Shown: positions 36,415 through 51,855, counted from the stretch's first letter. The stretch: 64,000 nt of DNA from Rapana venosa (GCA_028751875.1 CM054140.1:46106895-46170894), one strand, 5' to 3'. Program-made: numbers and translations. Notes: generated by a model from the letters alone, not told the origin.

Positions 36415-37801
36415 CTCTTCTTCTCCTCAGTCAAACCAAGAAGCCACACAGAAGTATTGATACTGTCTCCTTCAGAATACTACCTATTTTTTCTATTAGT
36501 TTTTGCACTAATGAGTAATGTCTAAGGTATACTTTTGTTATACATTTTTTTTACACACACACACACAAAAGCCACATATAAACACAACTATCTCAAACAA
36601 CTGTTTTATGACAGTAACTCTGACTCCAATACAGAGACATCTTCCACCGTAGCTATAGTTCATAGAAGAATTGCCCAAAATGAGTTGACAATGGGTAGAT
36701 GTCTCTTCCTAAGGGACGTTTCCATGTGAAATTTGAGGGAAATGTTGGCAAATGATCGTTACACATGCTGCATTCCTTTTTAAAGTGTCATTGTCATGTG
36801 TCAAAATTATTTGTTTATGTTATTTATAATTGTTAACAAAACTTGTGCAAACAAAGCACTGAAAAACACAGCTGTGCATGTGTGTGTGGTGTTTGCATGT
36901 ATTGAGTATGAAAACACATTACTGAACAAACAAAGAAAAATCATAAAGTAAGCTTTTTACTTATTTGTTTTGGATACTTGATGCTGTGTTGACAATCACA
37001 TCACACAAGTGTCAATCACCAGAATTTACTCACCATGAAACTCACAGGCAAAGTCATACACACTTATACAGCTAAAACAACAACAAACAAAACTAAAATC
37101 ACTTAAAAAATGCTAACATGTGCTGATTAAATCAAACAATCATTGCTTAACTTCTAAAAGTACCATACAACTTAAGTGCAGATCACTGAGGCTTATGAAT
37201 GGCAGATTGCAGTAGTTTCAAGCAGTATATCAAACAAAAGAGATGTGTTTAATTTAAGATATCCAGAAACAAAAACAAGGCCTGGCAATAGGGCCACTCT
37301 CCTTTCAGCCTGTCTCACCTTCACGCACGGGTCCCAGTTCCCGTTTGGCAGCAGCAGTAACACTGTTCTGTGAGTTTTGTCGCCCTATCCCTGGTCGTGT
37401 GTTGCCATCCTGAGCTCCTGTGCGACCATTTCCTTGAGAGTCTCTGCGACCTGCAGGTCCAATGGTGCTTGTGGAATCTCGCCGCCCTGGAGCATTGGAG
37501 GTCATGGAATCCCTACGGCCTGGTGGGCCATTGGTGCTCATGGAATCTCTGCGTGCTGGTGGAGCATTGGTGCTCACAGAATCCTTACGTCCGGTTGCCC
37601 ATTGTTGCTGCATGCAGACATAGACGAAATTAAAAATGATCATCTGAAATGTGCAAGTGGGCTGATTAAAACGTCCTTCACCATAACTTATTCAATTTCT
37701 TTTTTATGTATTTCTCATTGCTATTTTTCTTTTTCTTTCTTTTTGTCCATTGTATATTTTATCAAATTATCATTCTATTTCCTTTTTTATCCTTCACTGA
37801 T

Positions 37802-37896
<95 letters not shown>

Positions 37897-39638
37897 ACTA
37901 TTTATTTCAAGAAATGTAACTACTGAGAATGATATACCATCTTATCTTATTTGGCATTTAAAGCCAGTCCCATTTGGAAATAAAGTGGGCTGTCACAAAA
38001 GCAATCTTAATATTCCAAATAAAGGCAGCAGACTTACCAGGAGATTTCATACAATGGTTAGCACATTAAATTGTTGCAAGCCTTTGTAGATTTGATTTCC
38101 ACATGACTTGTTAAATAAATGGTATAGGCAGTAACATAAATATATTTTTGTTTGCACATTCATAGGGAAGCTTAAAACACTCCCTAAGCCCCACACCTTC
38201 AAACCCCACTTATATACATGCACAGACCTGCCTACCCCACAGTTTTACAATTCATATTCTCAACGCTCCACCAAACTCAGATCCCGCAAAGGTTTCAAAT
38301 TCTCCATTTACCACACTCCTTTCATTCTTACCAAACAATATACCATTTTTACAGTTCATGTGAGATCTAGTAATGGTATCTTTGTCCATACTGAATTCAT
38401 CCAACACTATCACACATATGCATGTAATAATGCATACACAGACACAGACACACATACCCCCTCCCCCCACCCCACACATAATTATCTCTCCATACTTAAA
38501 AAAAATCAGTTTGACCCTAAACCCAACAAAAAAAGCAAAGCATCAATACAGCACATGTCAGCACTCACCCATTCTTGTTCATGGTGCGTAGTGAAGGGTT
38601 CCGTGGCAAGCGAGGCCCTCCTCGCAGACTGCGTAAGTAGCGTCGCACCCAGTCCTTGACGCCATGAATGCTGGAATGTTCAGACAGCGTCAGGCGTGAC
38701 CAGGGGTTCGTCTCCGTCATGTCCAGGGCTGCTATGGCAACAGCATGACCCACCTGACAATGAGAAATATATATCACTTTTCAACCCACAAGAAAAGACC
38801 AAATTTGTGATTACGATGGATTACAATAACTGTTCATTTTTGTAGCTCAGTTTCTTCCATGATAAATTTGCTAGTTGCACCTCATATACATGGGCAAAAA
38901 ATTTCAAGGAGATAAGGCAGCACATACGAAAGAACGATGAAAGAGATATTAAAGACAAAACAAATGCTGAATGGTCAAATACAGAGCCACTTCTTCATTC
39001 TCTCTCTCTCACACACACACACATGAGAATAAACATACACACACACATACATGCATGCCAAAAAAAAAGCACATGAGTGCTTATTCCATTATCCTTGATA
39101 TAAAAGAATAAAATAAATTAATAAGTAAATAAATGCATGTAATAATGCATACACAGACACACATACCCCCCCCCCCAATCCTCACCATACACACACATAA
39201 TTATTTCTCCATACTTTAAAAAAAAGAAGTCAGTTTTTACCCCCAACCCGACAAAAAAAGAAAAGCAAAGCATCAAGACAGACTCACATCTTCAAAGTGG
39301 GCCTGTGTGTACTTGGGTGGGAAGCCTGCCACAGGAGGAGGTGTGGCCCGACCATCATCCCCATGAGCTGGAGGGACTGGGTTGACCATGCGTCCCATGT
39401 TGTAGTTACATTCCAGGGTGTAGCTGTCAAAGGCAGAATATATATTGGGCAAACACCATATACTGCTATGGGTGGATGCAAGCACACATGTATTTTGCAT
39501 GATATTAAAACACATAGTGACATACTATATGAATATAAGCATGAGAAGATTTCACTCCTTGAAATAGTATGATGACATTTAATTAAACAATACTTTTTAT
39601 CTATTCATTCATTCTCTCTCTCTGTCTCACACACACAC

Positions 39639-39694
<56 letters not shown>

Positions 39695-40090
39695 TCCTCT
39701 AACATTTTAATAAATGACAGATGATATATTGCGACAAATGACTAGGTAGCTAATTAAACTAAAACCACAGCAACTGACCTGTGTGTAATGCCAATGGCCT
39801 TGTAAATGGCCACTCGCCCACTACCTTCCTTTGACAAACCATCCCGTTTGTCTTTCATGTACATGTTGCGCTCAGAAAAGTTGCAACCCGTAAAATCAAA
39901 GTGGGCTGTGTTCATGGATATCAGCTTGGGGTATATCATGTTCTCAACCTGTAAGATGTCAGAAAACATGTTGTGTAGAGCATACACTGTGTTAAGTACT
40001 CTGCTGTTAGTGTTACCACCTGTATCATTGTTGATTGTGTGTTGTGTGTGTGGTGTGTGTGTGTGTGTGTGTGTGGTGTGTGTGTGTTCA

Positions 40091-40128
<38 letters not shown>

Positions 40129-40153
40129 CATTGTGTGTGTGTGTGTGTGTTCA

Positions 40154-40192
<39 letters not shown>

Positions 40193-43100
40193 GTGTGTGA
40201 TGTGATTATGTGTGTGTGTATGTGTGTGTGTGTTTGAGCATGGGTAATGGGGGAGGTTAAAGAAGGGAAAGGGGAAGAGTGATACGGAAGGGTGATGGGA
40301 TAAAAGGGGCAGCTCTGGTATACATACAGGATGGTTTGCGCCAGTGGAAATTAACAAGCATGGGTACGATAAGTGAGAAGGACGTCAACTGTGTATGGCT
40401 TTTAGTCTTTTTGAGATGACTCATATATATGTGAAGATAATGTTTGCAAGTCCTAAGACTTTCACAGAAAGATAATGCACACTGAATACTTATAGCAAGT
40501 GTAGGACAACTTCAGCATACCAAAAATGTACAACTTTCTGTGATGGCTCCACTTTTAATCAAAATTTTCTAGAAAATTCACAATTCCTTGGATTTTAGAG
40601 GCCTTGAAAAAAAGTTTTAGAATTAACACTACACACATGGGTATACATGTAATACACTAATAACAAATAACAATATCAACAATAACAAGAACTTCAATTC
40701 AATTTTTACAGGTAATCTGCCCCATAGAAACAACAGTTAAAACATGTACTTTCATGTAAGGTGAACACTGTTACTTCTGATATTTAGACATTAGTAAGAA
40801 ACAGCCCAGTGTTAAAGTTAAACATCAAACTAAGCTAAGTGTGAATACATTGTCAAAGAAGGTGGACTTAAAGAGCTGACAAAATCTATAATAATATTTA
40901 AAAATGATGATAATGTGCATACAATACATGCATACACACACACAGACACACACAAACTTGTACAAACAAGCGCGCTCACATACACACGCACACACCATGC
41001 AAAAACAAGCATGTCCACACACACACTCCAAAACACTTACATCACACACATCCAAGCAAATCAAATATTTGAGCATGTATTTCTTTGCTACAGCTAATCG
41101 TTAGACATATGAACAAACAAAATTTCTTTTCAGAAAATAAAACCATACTGAAACATATAAGTGTGCGCGCACACACACACACGCATGCACACACATTACA
41201 CACACTTGGATAAAACACTCACACATTGTAATAACACAGCATTCTTGATTACAGATTTTGTTACTTATATACACAACCCTCCTCCCAAAAAAACCACAAC
41301 AAAACAGCAATAACAAAACAACCACAAACCAAAACAAAACAGTATAAAAAATGAGAGATCGAAAGGGAAAAGAAAAGATGAAAAAAGATAGTCACAAACT
41401 ACAGGACAAGAAAACATTTGTATCATCTTACCTGCACTTCTTCATTGTCAAAGTAGTTGCCGTAAATGAAGCATCCTCTTTTTGAAGCATGCCCATGCAA
41501 GTCCACGTAAAAGGCAATGCCACTCTCATGGGGCTGAATCTCTTTCAGCCTGGGGTCAGACAGATGAGGGGCACACGTTCCTGACAAACCTTCCATGGTG
41601 GATGGTTCCTCTTCATCCTCTGACCCCTCATTACCCAGTCTTTCCGTTGTGTCACGATCAGAGTCCAAACACACATCAGTTAGAGCACTGTTAGGAGGGA
41701 GGTCTTCTGACATGTTCAGTTCAGACAACTTGAGACGAAGGTCACTGTCCACAGGCTGACTGTCCCCGTGGTAGGCTGTCCCGTTCTTGTTCTCTGGGAG
41801 GCTGAAAAGGCTGCTACTGGATGATGTCACATGGAGCTGGTTTGCAGGCGCTGTCCCTTGCTGCTGTCCGCCGTCACTGACAGAGCTATCACTGGCATCC
41901 AAGTCTGCTAGATTTAGAGGTTCCACTTTCACAGGTTCTCTGGACAGTTCTGAGGGCTTGAACTGATTGCTGTTGCCAGTGCCCAGCCAAGGGCTCTGGC
42001 TCTTTCCACTGTGTTTCACTGTCACTGAGGTCACTGCACCGTTAGCACTCCCCTCAGGAGTGGGAACAAAGAGAGCCTGAGGTGTGGCTGTGGGCGTTTC
42101 AGATCCATCGGATGGCAAGGACAGGGTCTGAGACAGGCCCAAGCTAGCACCTGAGGCATGTGTCCGCTGGGTACTTTCACTCTCACTAGAGCTGTTGTTC
42201 CTAGCTGCCCCCATGTCTTTCAGCTTCACCCTCCTGTCTGTCAGTTTATCTTGGTCTTCACCTTCATCATGTGGAAACTGAACACGGATATTCACCACCT
42301 CCCCATTGTTCCTGGGCACCTGATTCTCTACATGGTGATACACGAGCAGACTTTTAGAAGCATAAATGGACGGATGCAACACGTGACTGGGGTCTAAGTA
42401 CATTCGGTTGAGATTCATACCTCTCTGATCTGTTCTGTAATGTCCTCGCATGACACCATCAGGATTTAACATGGGGATTAATTTGAAGACATACTGTCGC
42501 CGCAGCTGTATGGCTCGAGAGTCTTTTTCACGCAGAATGAAGTCCAGAAATCCATTGTACACAAAGCTTGCAGGAGATTCCCCTGGATGCACACGACTGC
42601 TTAGCAGAAATACCTGATGTTAAAGAAAAAGGAAATTCAATCATAAAAATCCCCAGCACAAAGGCAAAATAAAAAGAAAAACCCACCAAACCAACAACAA
42701 CAACAGAATAAAACAAGAAATGAGGAAACAGCTTCATGATTGTTCAGTTTCTTAATTGCCTTTCAAATATGAGGAATGGTTGTTATAACTCTACAGCAAG
42801 CATGAATCATTTTAAGCAAGAAGCTAACCAACTTTGCTATCTCTGATTTCTTGCTGCATGGCAGAACCATACAGAATAAATATTTACACAATATTTTGCC
42901 ATCATACTGACCTGTGAAAACAAAGAAAGCTGTTCAGTGAATAAAGCATAAATGAAATGCAGAATGAAGTCCAAACATGAATGAGAAATGATGAAAAAGT
43001 ATTGTCTGCGACTGTTTCTGAATATAACATGATCCTAAGTATATATGTTTGAAACTAAGTTCAATATATTTACAAATTACATATTGTTTCATAATCAGCA

Positions 43101-46100
43101 TCAAACAAGCAGAAGTCTGAAAGATATTTGAAACATTACTCTCTTAATGTAATGTTCAGCCTTTGATTATGAAAGTTAATACACAGTTTCAGCGAAGTCC
43201 CAAAAGTTTTTAAAAATGTTAAACTTTGTAAACTTTCTTGTTGCATTTCTGTAACAAAAAACAACCCTACTATTTGTTAATGAACTATTTGTTCACAAAA
43301 AGTCTATGATGATACTGATACAGAATAACACAGACTATAACCAGAAATGTATTCTTACAATAGTATTACTTGTACACATCATTTTGTTTTTATTTTCCAG
43401 CATTTCTGTTTTTCCAATGCTTGTATACAATCTTGATTCTCACACAGAATTACTGTACAGAAAACATTACTCCACATTGAAGGTTCTTTTTGTGAAGGGC
43501 ACTGGCTACCAACTCCATCTCACAGTCTTTTCACCAGTCTTCATCAGGAAGTGAATGCAAAAGTCTTTTCAGCAAGAACGCATAAAGGCTTTCTTTTTAT
43601 CTTTTCTTCCTTCATGAACATGTTTTACCAAAATTTGAGATACTCATTTCTTTTAACATCTTTTTAGCATGTTAGTCACAATACCAAGAATTAGTGGCAG
43701 TACTATCCTAACCTTGGCACATTTGTCAGATTTATTTGTAGAAAATGCACTTAATCAAAAACAGTATTGTCACTTTTGCTTTTCATTTTTATCACTAACC
43801 TTACCCATAGATGACATGAACAAAACTGAGTACTTTTGAATTTATCAAAATTATGATGTTCATGAAGAAAAAAAGAAAGATCAACAAACAAACCTAGCAC
43901 ACACCCCGATTAGGTAGGTTTTTGGTTGTTTTTCTGTTTTCTTAAATTTCACTCCCTGCTCTAAATAAGACTGGAAAAAAACCCTATAAACAAAGTTCAC
44001 AGCTGCCTTAATTAAATCAAAGTCAGCTTGGGGCATGTATTTTCTCTTGTTTGAATTGGTAGAGATGAAACAAACAAACAAAAGTCACACACTTTCTCCA
44101 AGAGATAAAGAAGCTCACTTACCCTTTTCCCCCGGAACTTGCGACAACGGGGTGTGCCTTTGTCTGGAAAGAGGTTTTTGTCAAAGCGTGGCTCTCGGTA
44201 ATTCGTCATGCCATGACAGGAAGTGATGGTCAGAAGATCAATACGAAGCTTGTCCAAGGAGTAACACAGCAGTTCACGATGGTAGTAGATGGCATTGGGT
44301 GGGCTAAAGTCAGGACAGAAGTATCTGAAGCTTCAATAATTAAACTTTGATGCATTGCCACATTTTCCTTTCTCTACTGACAAATCATACGAACACCATT
44401 TTTGCACCCTCTCTTTTGAAAATAGGAATATCTACTATTTGTAACATTTTAAAAACATTAATTCACTTTTGTTCATCACACTTACTTTTTTCCCCCGAAT
44501 AATTACACCAAAATAAGATATATCCCTCAAATTCTCAAAATTCTGAAAAAAAAACACATGAGCGCTTATTCCACTATCCTTGAAATAAAAGAATAAAATA
44601 AATAAAACACAACATAACAGGACAGCTGAGTAAAATCCTGGGGACGCAGGAAAAAATAAAAACTAAGGCCACCATGAAACCAGGATGCAAAGGGACATAA
44701 AACACGAGACTTGTGTCTTTTATGATCAGCAGGAATGGGTATAATAATGATTTCAGGAAGATAGGATTGGGATTATATTTCAGGACTGTGCTTTACTCTT
44801 TCTTTTATAACAAATCCAAGTTTTAGCCAGGCCAAAGAAATACAAACACAAGCAATGGTTGTCAAACAATGTAAGCAGAATCTTTGATGATGTGAATAAT
44901 ATCCACATATTCAATGCAGGGTAGGAACTGGCTGTGTCAAGAAATCCCAAGGCATGGACAAGACTGTACTAGCAAGCAGTTTTTAACAACTTCATAATGC
45001 CAATAAAACAAGGATAAATCTGTTATGTGTATCAATGTACCTAACATATTTTTAGGATGAGGCATGTTTCCCTCTTCCATACTTTAAATTACATACATAC
45101 TGTTATTCTTACAGGTACAAATGAACCCTTGAGGATGGCACTGAAAAGACTTTAGCAGTATTTGGTCCCCTCAAATAACAGAGGTAACTTTTGAAAAAGA
45201 AAATTCTGATAATACAAACAGAAACTATAACAATAACATCATTTTACCCATTAACAGCATTTTAGGCTGGCTAACAGCAAAAACAAATATAATATGGAGT
45301 TATATGACCCAGAATTTCACAAAGTAACAGAAAAAGAACACTTTTTTGTAAATTTGTGGTCATTTCCACCCCCTTTAAACTCCAAGTCTTGTCACTCAAG
45401 CTTCAGTTTATGACTGAAGCTGTCAAAACTAGTCAGTTAAAATTTTATTCACAAATTAACAAAATCTGCTGTTTTACTCCTAAATTCAGACTAGCTGATC
45501 AGTATGTACAACAAAAATTGATAGCTGGAGAGAATCACCAGAAAATCCACAGAAAATTTTTCTGCTATTTACATAGGCAGAGTCAGGAAGTTTTTCATTT
45601 CATTTTGGGTTCAAGGAATGTTTATTCCTCACATGCATACTACTCACCTGTCTGGAGTCAGATTGGCACAGTGTGCAAATCTTTTGCCTAGTTCTGCCAT
45701 CTGTTCCTGAGACTCCGTGTAGGACCATGGAAAGCAGAAAGCAAAGTAACACGTCCCTCCCTTGATGTCTGGGAAGCGATACACAAAGCTCAGGATGAAC
45801 TGGCCATCCACTGTCTGAAAAGGATAAAACCTTTAACATCAGTTTTGTTCATCTCAGAGAGAACATTTTCATACCTATGCCAGATAAAAAAGGCAAAGAG
45901 GAAAGGCTGCTATCTAACACAGTTAAGGCTTTAGATTGAACAGTAATAGTCTAATCATAAAAACAGTTTCCTTGGGATCAAGAAAATTGAAAAGGCCTCA
46001 AAGGAAAACACATTTGTGGCTCTTTTTATTTTCCTATTTGAAACGAAAGTAAAACTGATGATTAATATAGTCAGGATCTTTGATTACACTCAACTAAAAA

Positions 46101-49100
46101 TATTGTATAACGCCCAGATCATACTAACTGTAAATGAGAATTTATGAGATGTACTCTTGGAATGCTTGTTAGCTTTTTGACCAGTGACTCTATACAAATA
46201 AAAATAATAACAACAGACAAAAAACCCCAGACAAACAAAAGCAAACAAATAATGAAAAACTCAATGGATTGGATTTTCTGACATTAACACTGCTTATACA
46301 TCTCTACCAATTTTGCAATAATGATTGATTCTCTCTGCATGAACAAACATTTATTGCAGAGGTGCTCTTGAGATTACAGGTGCACAGCAAGATGTGGAGT
46401 GATCAAATTTTGAGCTGCATTCGACTGAAACCTGGCTCAAAGGTCATAAATAAGAGTAAAAATATAACATCTTACTGAGTCTTATGACCTTTTCTTTTTT
46501 AAAAACTATTCATGAAGTCATATTAGAGTCTTTAAGCCAATTTGAGTAAAGGAAACAAGCCAAAAAAGTCTCTTTAATGGATGTGTGACCATGTGACTTC
46601 ACTTAACTTTTACCTGAACTGGCAAGTCAAGAATAACTTGATTTTCTATTTCACTGTTATTTATACTGGTGGTCATACAGAATTTGATTTTATCCTTAAC
46701 AAAAAATGTATTACTGTTCAGATTCAAAAGCTTAAAAGTGAAGATTACAAATGAAGCTATAAATAAACCACACATAGTGAAAGTAAAAAAGAAACACAGA
46801 TCTTCATTACTAACAAATGTGCATACAAACTAACCTCATAAGTAGGTTTATCTCTGATACGTTCCCACTTGGGCCTGGCAGGCAAAATACGAGTGAAGGG
46901 CATGTGACCTTGGCTGTACAGCTTTCCCTGGCGGTTCATGTTCATGATGTTGATTTTGATCAGTCGATTTGGTGTCCATCCACGAATTCCAAAATAAAAC
47001 CAGGATCTGACCAACACAAATATCATCCCTTGGTGTAACATGTTAAAAACAGTGACAGTTCACAAAGACGACAGAAGGGAAAAATAAAAAGTAGACAATA
47101 AAATGACAATGGAAAAAAAGCAATAAAACCAACAGCACCAATGCAAAAAGGATTGGAAATATGAATGGAATATAACTGAATGGTATTAACAGGCATCATT
47201 CATGCATCATTCATGCTGTCAAAATTTGCTGACCAAACCTTTCTTTCTTTTCTCTACATAGATGATAGTAATAATAATAATAATAAATGGAATTTATATA
47301 GCGCTATATCTTGCAGAGACAAATCAAAGCGCTTGAGTGTCTTTCTTTTCACAAAGACTGAGCAGTGTGCAGACGTGTGCAAACGCATACAGAACATCTT
47401 GTGCACACATTAAAACCTATTCCCCTTTTCATAAGAGTAGGCCATTCTGTGCCGGTGGGAATGGATGATGAAAATGAAAAAAACAACTGCATACACATGG
47501 GAACTGGATGTAAAATAGTACACGAGTGCTTATTCCATTATCCTTGAAATAAAAGAATAAATAAATAATAAAGAAAGAAAGAAAGAAAGAAAGCAGTGAA
47601 ATTACTTTCAATAAAATGGGCAGGTGGGGGAAATGGAAGGGGTAGGGTTAAATGATTCGTAGATGGAAAACTAATGTGGATAAATCAAAAGGCTCACATT
47701 CCTCAAACATTATTTCAGGTGTTTTATTTATTTATTCATCTATTTATTTATTCATTTACATATTTAATTTTTTATTTCAAGGATAATGGAATAAATTCTC
47801 ATGTGGTTTTTTACATCCAGTCCCCATGAGTATGTAGTTTTGTAAATTGTTGTCATCTGTTCCCACCAGCACACATTGATCTACTCTTCTGAAAAGTGGA
47901 ACAGGTTTTAATGTTCTGCATGCATTCACACAATCAATCCTGCTGTACGGAAGTGAAACCTGGACATTGACTGCTGAAACAGCAAAGCGAATCCAGTCAT
48001 TCGAAACAAAATGCCATAGAAAACTACTGGGCATATCTTGGAGAGAACGAAAGACCAATGAATTTGTCAAGAGTCAAATAACACAGCTGGCAGGTCCACA
48101 GGAACCCCTTCTCACCATCGTCAAGAAGAAAAAGCTGACATGGTTCGGCCACGTCACCCGCCACAACACTCTGCCCAAAACAGTACTGCAGGGAACACTC
48201 GAAGGTGGCAGAAGGAGGGGAAGACAGAACAAGTCATGGATGGACAACATCAGAGAATGGACCAGGATGAATGACTCGGCACTACTGCGCAGAGCCGAGG
48301 ACCGAGATGGATGGAGGAGGCTTACCACGGCATCGTCTTTCATGTCTCCCCCACGACCGCCAAGGTCACGGGTCTGATGATGATGATGATGATGATGCAT
48401 TCACACACAAAAAAAGGAATACCAATAACAATGCAGTTTTACAAAAAAACAGTTTTACTCTGGCAATATACAAAAAATGAAAACAGAATACTAATAACAA
48501 CACAGCAGCTTATATTTTGTCCCTTCTATATACAGACCCCAGAAGGAAGGAGAAAGAAAGGAAGACCAAAAGCAACGTGGAGGAGGACTGTAGAAAGTGA
48601 GATGAAGGCCATGATGCAGCACTCTTGGGGATCAGTGACTAGGTTGGCCCAGGAAAGGCAGGAGTGGAAGCGCTTTGTTACTGCCCTACACACCACTGGG
48701 TGTAATGGTTAATGATGATGATATACAGACAAATCCATCAAACAGGCTAAAAAAGAATAAACCAACCCCAAAACACACATACAAAAACAAATGCATCAAA
48801 CAGACAAAAACAACCACCAAAAAAACAACCAAACTTTAATTTTGAAAGGAAAAAAACACACCACAAAAGGAAGCTCTTCATCACAGAAAGACTATACAGG
48901 CAGTGATGAGAAGCAGGGAGCATGATCAATTATTGACTGATGAACTGTGAATGATCGGCGAAATTATTGATTACAGAGCAGACTACCCAGAGCTCTGTTG
49001 AGGCTGTAAATCATTCATTATCAGGTCAACAGATGTTTCTAAATTCAGCTTCACACAGGCCTCTGCAATGTGTTTCAAACATTAATATACCATGAGGCCT

Positions 49101-51719
49101 AGTCTGTAAGAGGTCTAATGATTACCCTCTGTCAGGAGATGATTTCAAAGACTTTTGACTAACAGTTACTACATTCAGCATGTGACAAGACAGCAAACTC
49201 TGATTGTAGGAGAATAAAAGAAATATGTAGTACAGTATACACACATGCATGCACCCATGCACACGCACACACACCAATACAGGCAGATAGACAATGCGTT
49301 ACACAATCACACTCAACAAAACCTGAATATTTACACTGGTAATGTGTACAATAAGATAAGACTGCTCATTAACGCACTTTCTCCATCCATCTTTAAACTA
49401 TTCAGACGTTCAAAATGGGTCAATACACAGATAAAGTGATTTAACTCCTGTACAAAAATCATAGTAGAGGAACTTTATTCTTCTGTGAAGAGAAACAATA
49501 CCAAGACAGGAAAACTGAGATTTATGGGCAAAGAAGGTAAAAAAAATGAAGAATTTTAAGGTGAGAGTCTTGAAGAATGAACTTCACAAACAATGATCAC
49601 AAAAACACAGTCTCGTCCAAAAGATTTGGGGGGTAGTGGAGTCAGCACTGACATTAACTACAGGGGAAAATTTCCTCTTGAATGGGATTCAAACCCGGGA
49701 TGATAAATTCCACAAACTGCTACTCTCAACAGAATTATGTTCACATGTCAACAAGTGGTCACCCCACATATTTTACTTTCTGTCTGTTACTTCCATAAAA
49801 TTGTTTTAACTAATCACAGAATAATATCATTAAATCATGAAAGATGCAAATCTGAAAGGCCCTAACCTGTTTCCGTTTTCAGCAGGAGTTCCAGCACAGT
49901 CTGGTCTGGTCCACACATTGAACTCTGCATCTGGTCTGGGCTCAGCACCAATAAAGTAGTTTACATCTGAATCAGAATAAACAAGATGGCATAATGAACC
50001 AATGGTTAAAAACCTGGTGTGTATTAACAATTTTATGTATGACCTTGCTCATTTTACATTTAAACAATGATACTGAAATATTTCCTACTCTCATATTTCT
50101 CAATGAATTGAATAACTCTGAGCTAATTTTAGTAGTCCAATAGGCTATGCACTTGAGCAAGCAAAGATTTGCACAACAATTCTCTGTGAAGAACCTGTTA
50201 CCTCTACATGGTAATATGGAGTACTTTCCATACAGTGATACTTGGAAAACCTTATGCTAAAACTGATCCTTAAACTTAGATCAAATGATGAAATACGAAA
50301 ACAGTTTTACTTTAATGATGAAACAATATTGATAAAGCAAAAACAACACCTGTGGATTGAAAAAGGAAATTAATACCCATGGCATGGATTGTTATCAAAA
50401 TCACCACCACGTTAAACATGTAACAAATCTCAATTCTAAGTCTACATTCTTTGATCTGTAAAACTTTGTTGAAACACCTTTAGTCAGAAACACTATAACC
50501 AGTTATGTACAACCTTAAAAAACGATTCCTAAAAATTCTAAGGAAGAGTAAAGTCAGTACCTTAAAACAATTGGGACCTGGAGAATTTGTTATTTTAAAA
50601 AATTGACTTATCAAAACAGTTTTATCCTTCTACAATATTACTGATACAGCCATAAACAACTGATATCCAGAATATGTGATTCACATGGAATACAAAATCC
50701 CTGTAAATCAGCTCAATCTTAATATTTACACACACACCCCTCCCCCCCCCCCCCCCCAAAAAAAAAAGGTTTTTAGAAATGTTTCAATATTTGAAAAAGA
50801 AAACAAAAAAAGAATGCACATACACACACAGAGCAATAAAACAATACTGAAAAAACAAGAGACAAATTTCACTTTAGCTCACATCTTCCATACATTCACC
50901 AAATTTGCTCCCAATTGAAAATCAATTAACAAACAGTAACAAGAACAAATGAATAAAAAACAAGCACACAGAAATAAACCAGCACCCCCCCCCCCCCCCC
51001 CCCCCCCCGCGCAAATGCATCCATAAATCTCTGTGAAACAGCCATTAAGCATGCAAGTTCTCAGCACAAAGAATGCTTGCTATCAGTTACCATGCCTGCT
51101 CCCAGCGCAAACAAAGCAAAATCGTTCACCAGCACCTTAAAAATCAAATCAAAGCACTCATCAAGCCAGCTTTCAGCAACGGGGCAATACAACCCACATT
51201 GGAACAAAGTGGAAACAGCTCTGGAGAAGAAATGGCGGCATATTCCCAACAGAAAGTTTAGAAAAGGGATCCCTGGAACACAAGAAACTTTCATCCAGAA
51301 AGCACCAGGCAAAGCAAAGCTTTCCCCCCCCCAGTTAAGTATATTACAGAAAAAGAAAGCTTTTTTCAATAACATGCCAACAGATAACTCATGAAATCAG
51401 AACCTGAAAGGTCAATTTTTGATTTTGTAGTTTCTGCCTTGATGCCATTGTTCAGTCTCTCCCAAGAGCCAATGGATGGTTTTACTATGCCATCTGTCAA
51501 TTATACAAGTAACAGTCATAATAACTTTATAAAAACCAGTATCTTAACATCACATAGCTAAGGTATGGTAACTTTTAACAAAAAATTCCCTATTTGTAAA
51601 TTTAAAACTGAAACCATTCAAAACATAAAAATGAATGTTCTCTGTGATAGTCAGCCTGATGGCCCAGGATGTTACTCACAAACTATTTTTAAACAAAACA
51701 AAACAGACTGCAATATAAT

Positions 51720-51767
<48 letters not shown>

Positions 51768-51783
51768 CACCAGTGTGTGTGTG

Positions 51784-51855
<72 letters not shown>

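Noticed and set aside
42158..42397. 79-residue + strand frame across the AGBL5 catalytic exon
   Set aside because: It is the antisense shadow of the coding exon.
45600..45839. 79-residue - strand frame beginning [11 protein letters not shown]
   Set aside because: It is a shifted reading of the AGBL5 exon at 45648-45814; the correct frame gives [11 protein letters not shown].
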